A DNA stretch of 64,000 bases from Mycobacterium basiliense (lineage in GTDB: Bacteria > Actinomycetota > Actinomycetes > Mycobacteriales > Mycobacteriaceae), in contig NZ_LR130759.1 in assembly GCF_900292015.1 (NCBI RefSeq), forward strand, positions 5,022,001-5,086,000. The letters run 5' to 3'. The position numbers and the translations under genes were made by a program. Below are positions 63,674 to 64,000 of the stretch, one piece after another. The number at the start of each line of letters is the position of its first letter. Position 1 is the first letter of the stretch. The notes below the pieces were generated by a model, which did not search any database, was not told where the DNA came from, and saw only the letters and a list, made by a program, of their open reading frames with translations.

Positions 63674-64000
63674 ATGTCGCCAGCGAACATCGATCCTGGC
63701 CGCGCCGCTGACACGCAACCGCGCGAGGTCATGAAAGTGGCAGTGCTGGCCGAGTCCGAACTCGGATCGGAGGCGCAGCGGGAGCGGCGCAAACGCATCC
63801 TGGACGCGACCATGGCCATCGCCTCGAAGGGCGGCTATGAAGCCGTTCAGATGCGCGCGGTCGCGGATCGCGCCGACGTCGCGGTGGGTACGCTGTACCG
63901 CTACTTCCCGTCCAAGGTGCATCTGCTGGTGTCGGCGCTAGGCCGCGAATTCAGTCGCATCGACGCCAAGACCGACCGGTCCGCAATGACCGGCGGTACG
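63674..64000 (+). CDS. kstR: TetR-family repressor KstR, 3' end outside window
   Basis: The first 109 codons are present and the frame runs off the window. The N-terminal stretch MSPANIDPGRAADTQPREV is variable in this family. From MKVAVLAESELGSEAQRERR onward the sequence matches KstR, with helix-turn-helix MRAVADRADVAVGTLYRYFPSKVHLL. KstR represses upper cholesterol catabolism and is induced by sterol-CoA thioesters. ATG 63674 follows AGGAG by 12 bases; ATG 63731 (MKVAVL) is an alternative start. Confidence 0.94.
   Translation, partial: MSPANIDPGRAADTQPREVMKVAVLAESELGSEAQRERRKRILDATMAIASKGGYEAVQMRAVADRADVAVGTLYRYFPSKVHLLVSALGREFSRIDAKTDRSAMTGGT

Overview
The window is high-GC DNA from a slow-growing Mycobacterium close to, but not identical with, the M. 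tuberculosis complex. Many proteins (KstD, KshA, FadD3, Ddn, KstR, HsaA) look near-identical to what I remember of their H37Rv counterparts. PE_PGRS genes and a MIRU-type 53-bp tandem repeat are also mycobacterial hallmarks. Gene order follows the H37Rv cholesterol-catabolism cluster from about Rv3517 to Rv3574. The species is an inference, and all H37Rv comparisons are from memory, not from a search.

Layout. (1) 1-8449: an AbiEi/DUF559-type protein cut by the window edge, cyp142, an acetoacetate-decarboxylase-like gene, an F420-dependent oxidoreductase, then an operon of a double-DUF35 protein, Ltp4, Ltp3, a second luciferase-like oxidoreductase and a SnoaL/NTF2-like protein. (2) 8585-11832: a membrane-anchored NHL-propeller protein, a PE_PGRS gene and a gamma-carbonic-anhydrase-like gene. 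(3) 11947-22373: kshA with a partner, a sulfotransferase/SDR/DUF1214 operon, hsaE-hsaG-hsaF, and kstD-hsd4B. (4) 22677-28652: the side-chain operon cyp125-chsE1-chsE2-chsH2-chsH1-ltp2. (5) 28811-32640: fadA5, an NTF2-like gene, ddn and two SDR genes. (6) 32707-50434: the HIP (C/D ring) genes echA20-ipdA-ipdB-ipdC-fdxB, kstR2-fadA6, ipdF, fadE30, fadD3-fadE31-fadE32-fadE33, interrupted by a second PE_PGRS gene and a DUF559 pseudogene. (7) 50431-52443: aspB and nat. (8) 52550-55785: an island encoding a lipoprotein thioredoxin, CcdA, an M56 (BlaR-like) protease and a BlaI-like repressor, fronted by a perfect 38-bp palindrome. (9) 55886-64000: hsaA-hsaD-hsaC-hsaB, kshB, a secreted protein, fadE34 and the start of kstR.

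How it works together. Cyp125/Cyp142 oxidise the sterol side chain. ChsE1/E2, ChsH1/H2, Ltp2, Hsd4B, FadA5 and FadE34 shorten it. KstD and KshA/KshB open ring B, HsaA/B, HsaC, HsaD and HsaE/G/F degrade rings A/B, and FadD3, FadE30, the Ipd proteins, EchA20, FadE31-33 and FadA6 degrade rings C/D. Nine KstR-type palindromes (AAC-NN-GTT core) and three KstR2-type palindromes (CAAG-NN-CTTG core) sit at the promoters expected for these two regulons, with one exception between convergent gene ends at 2771-2784.

The most unusual items are the BlaI/M56/CcdA/thioredoxin island splitting nat from the hsa operon, its 38-bp palindrome, a six-copy MIRU array forming a chain of ATGA-coupled mini-ORFs between fadE32 and fadE33, two extra enzyme genes in the ltp4-ltp3 operon, a three-way-junction-like structure after hsd4B, and loss or decay of genes at places where H37Rv carries PPE genes. 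I saw no tRNA, rRNA, insertion sequence or CRISPR array.
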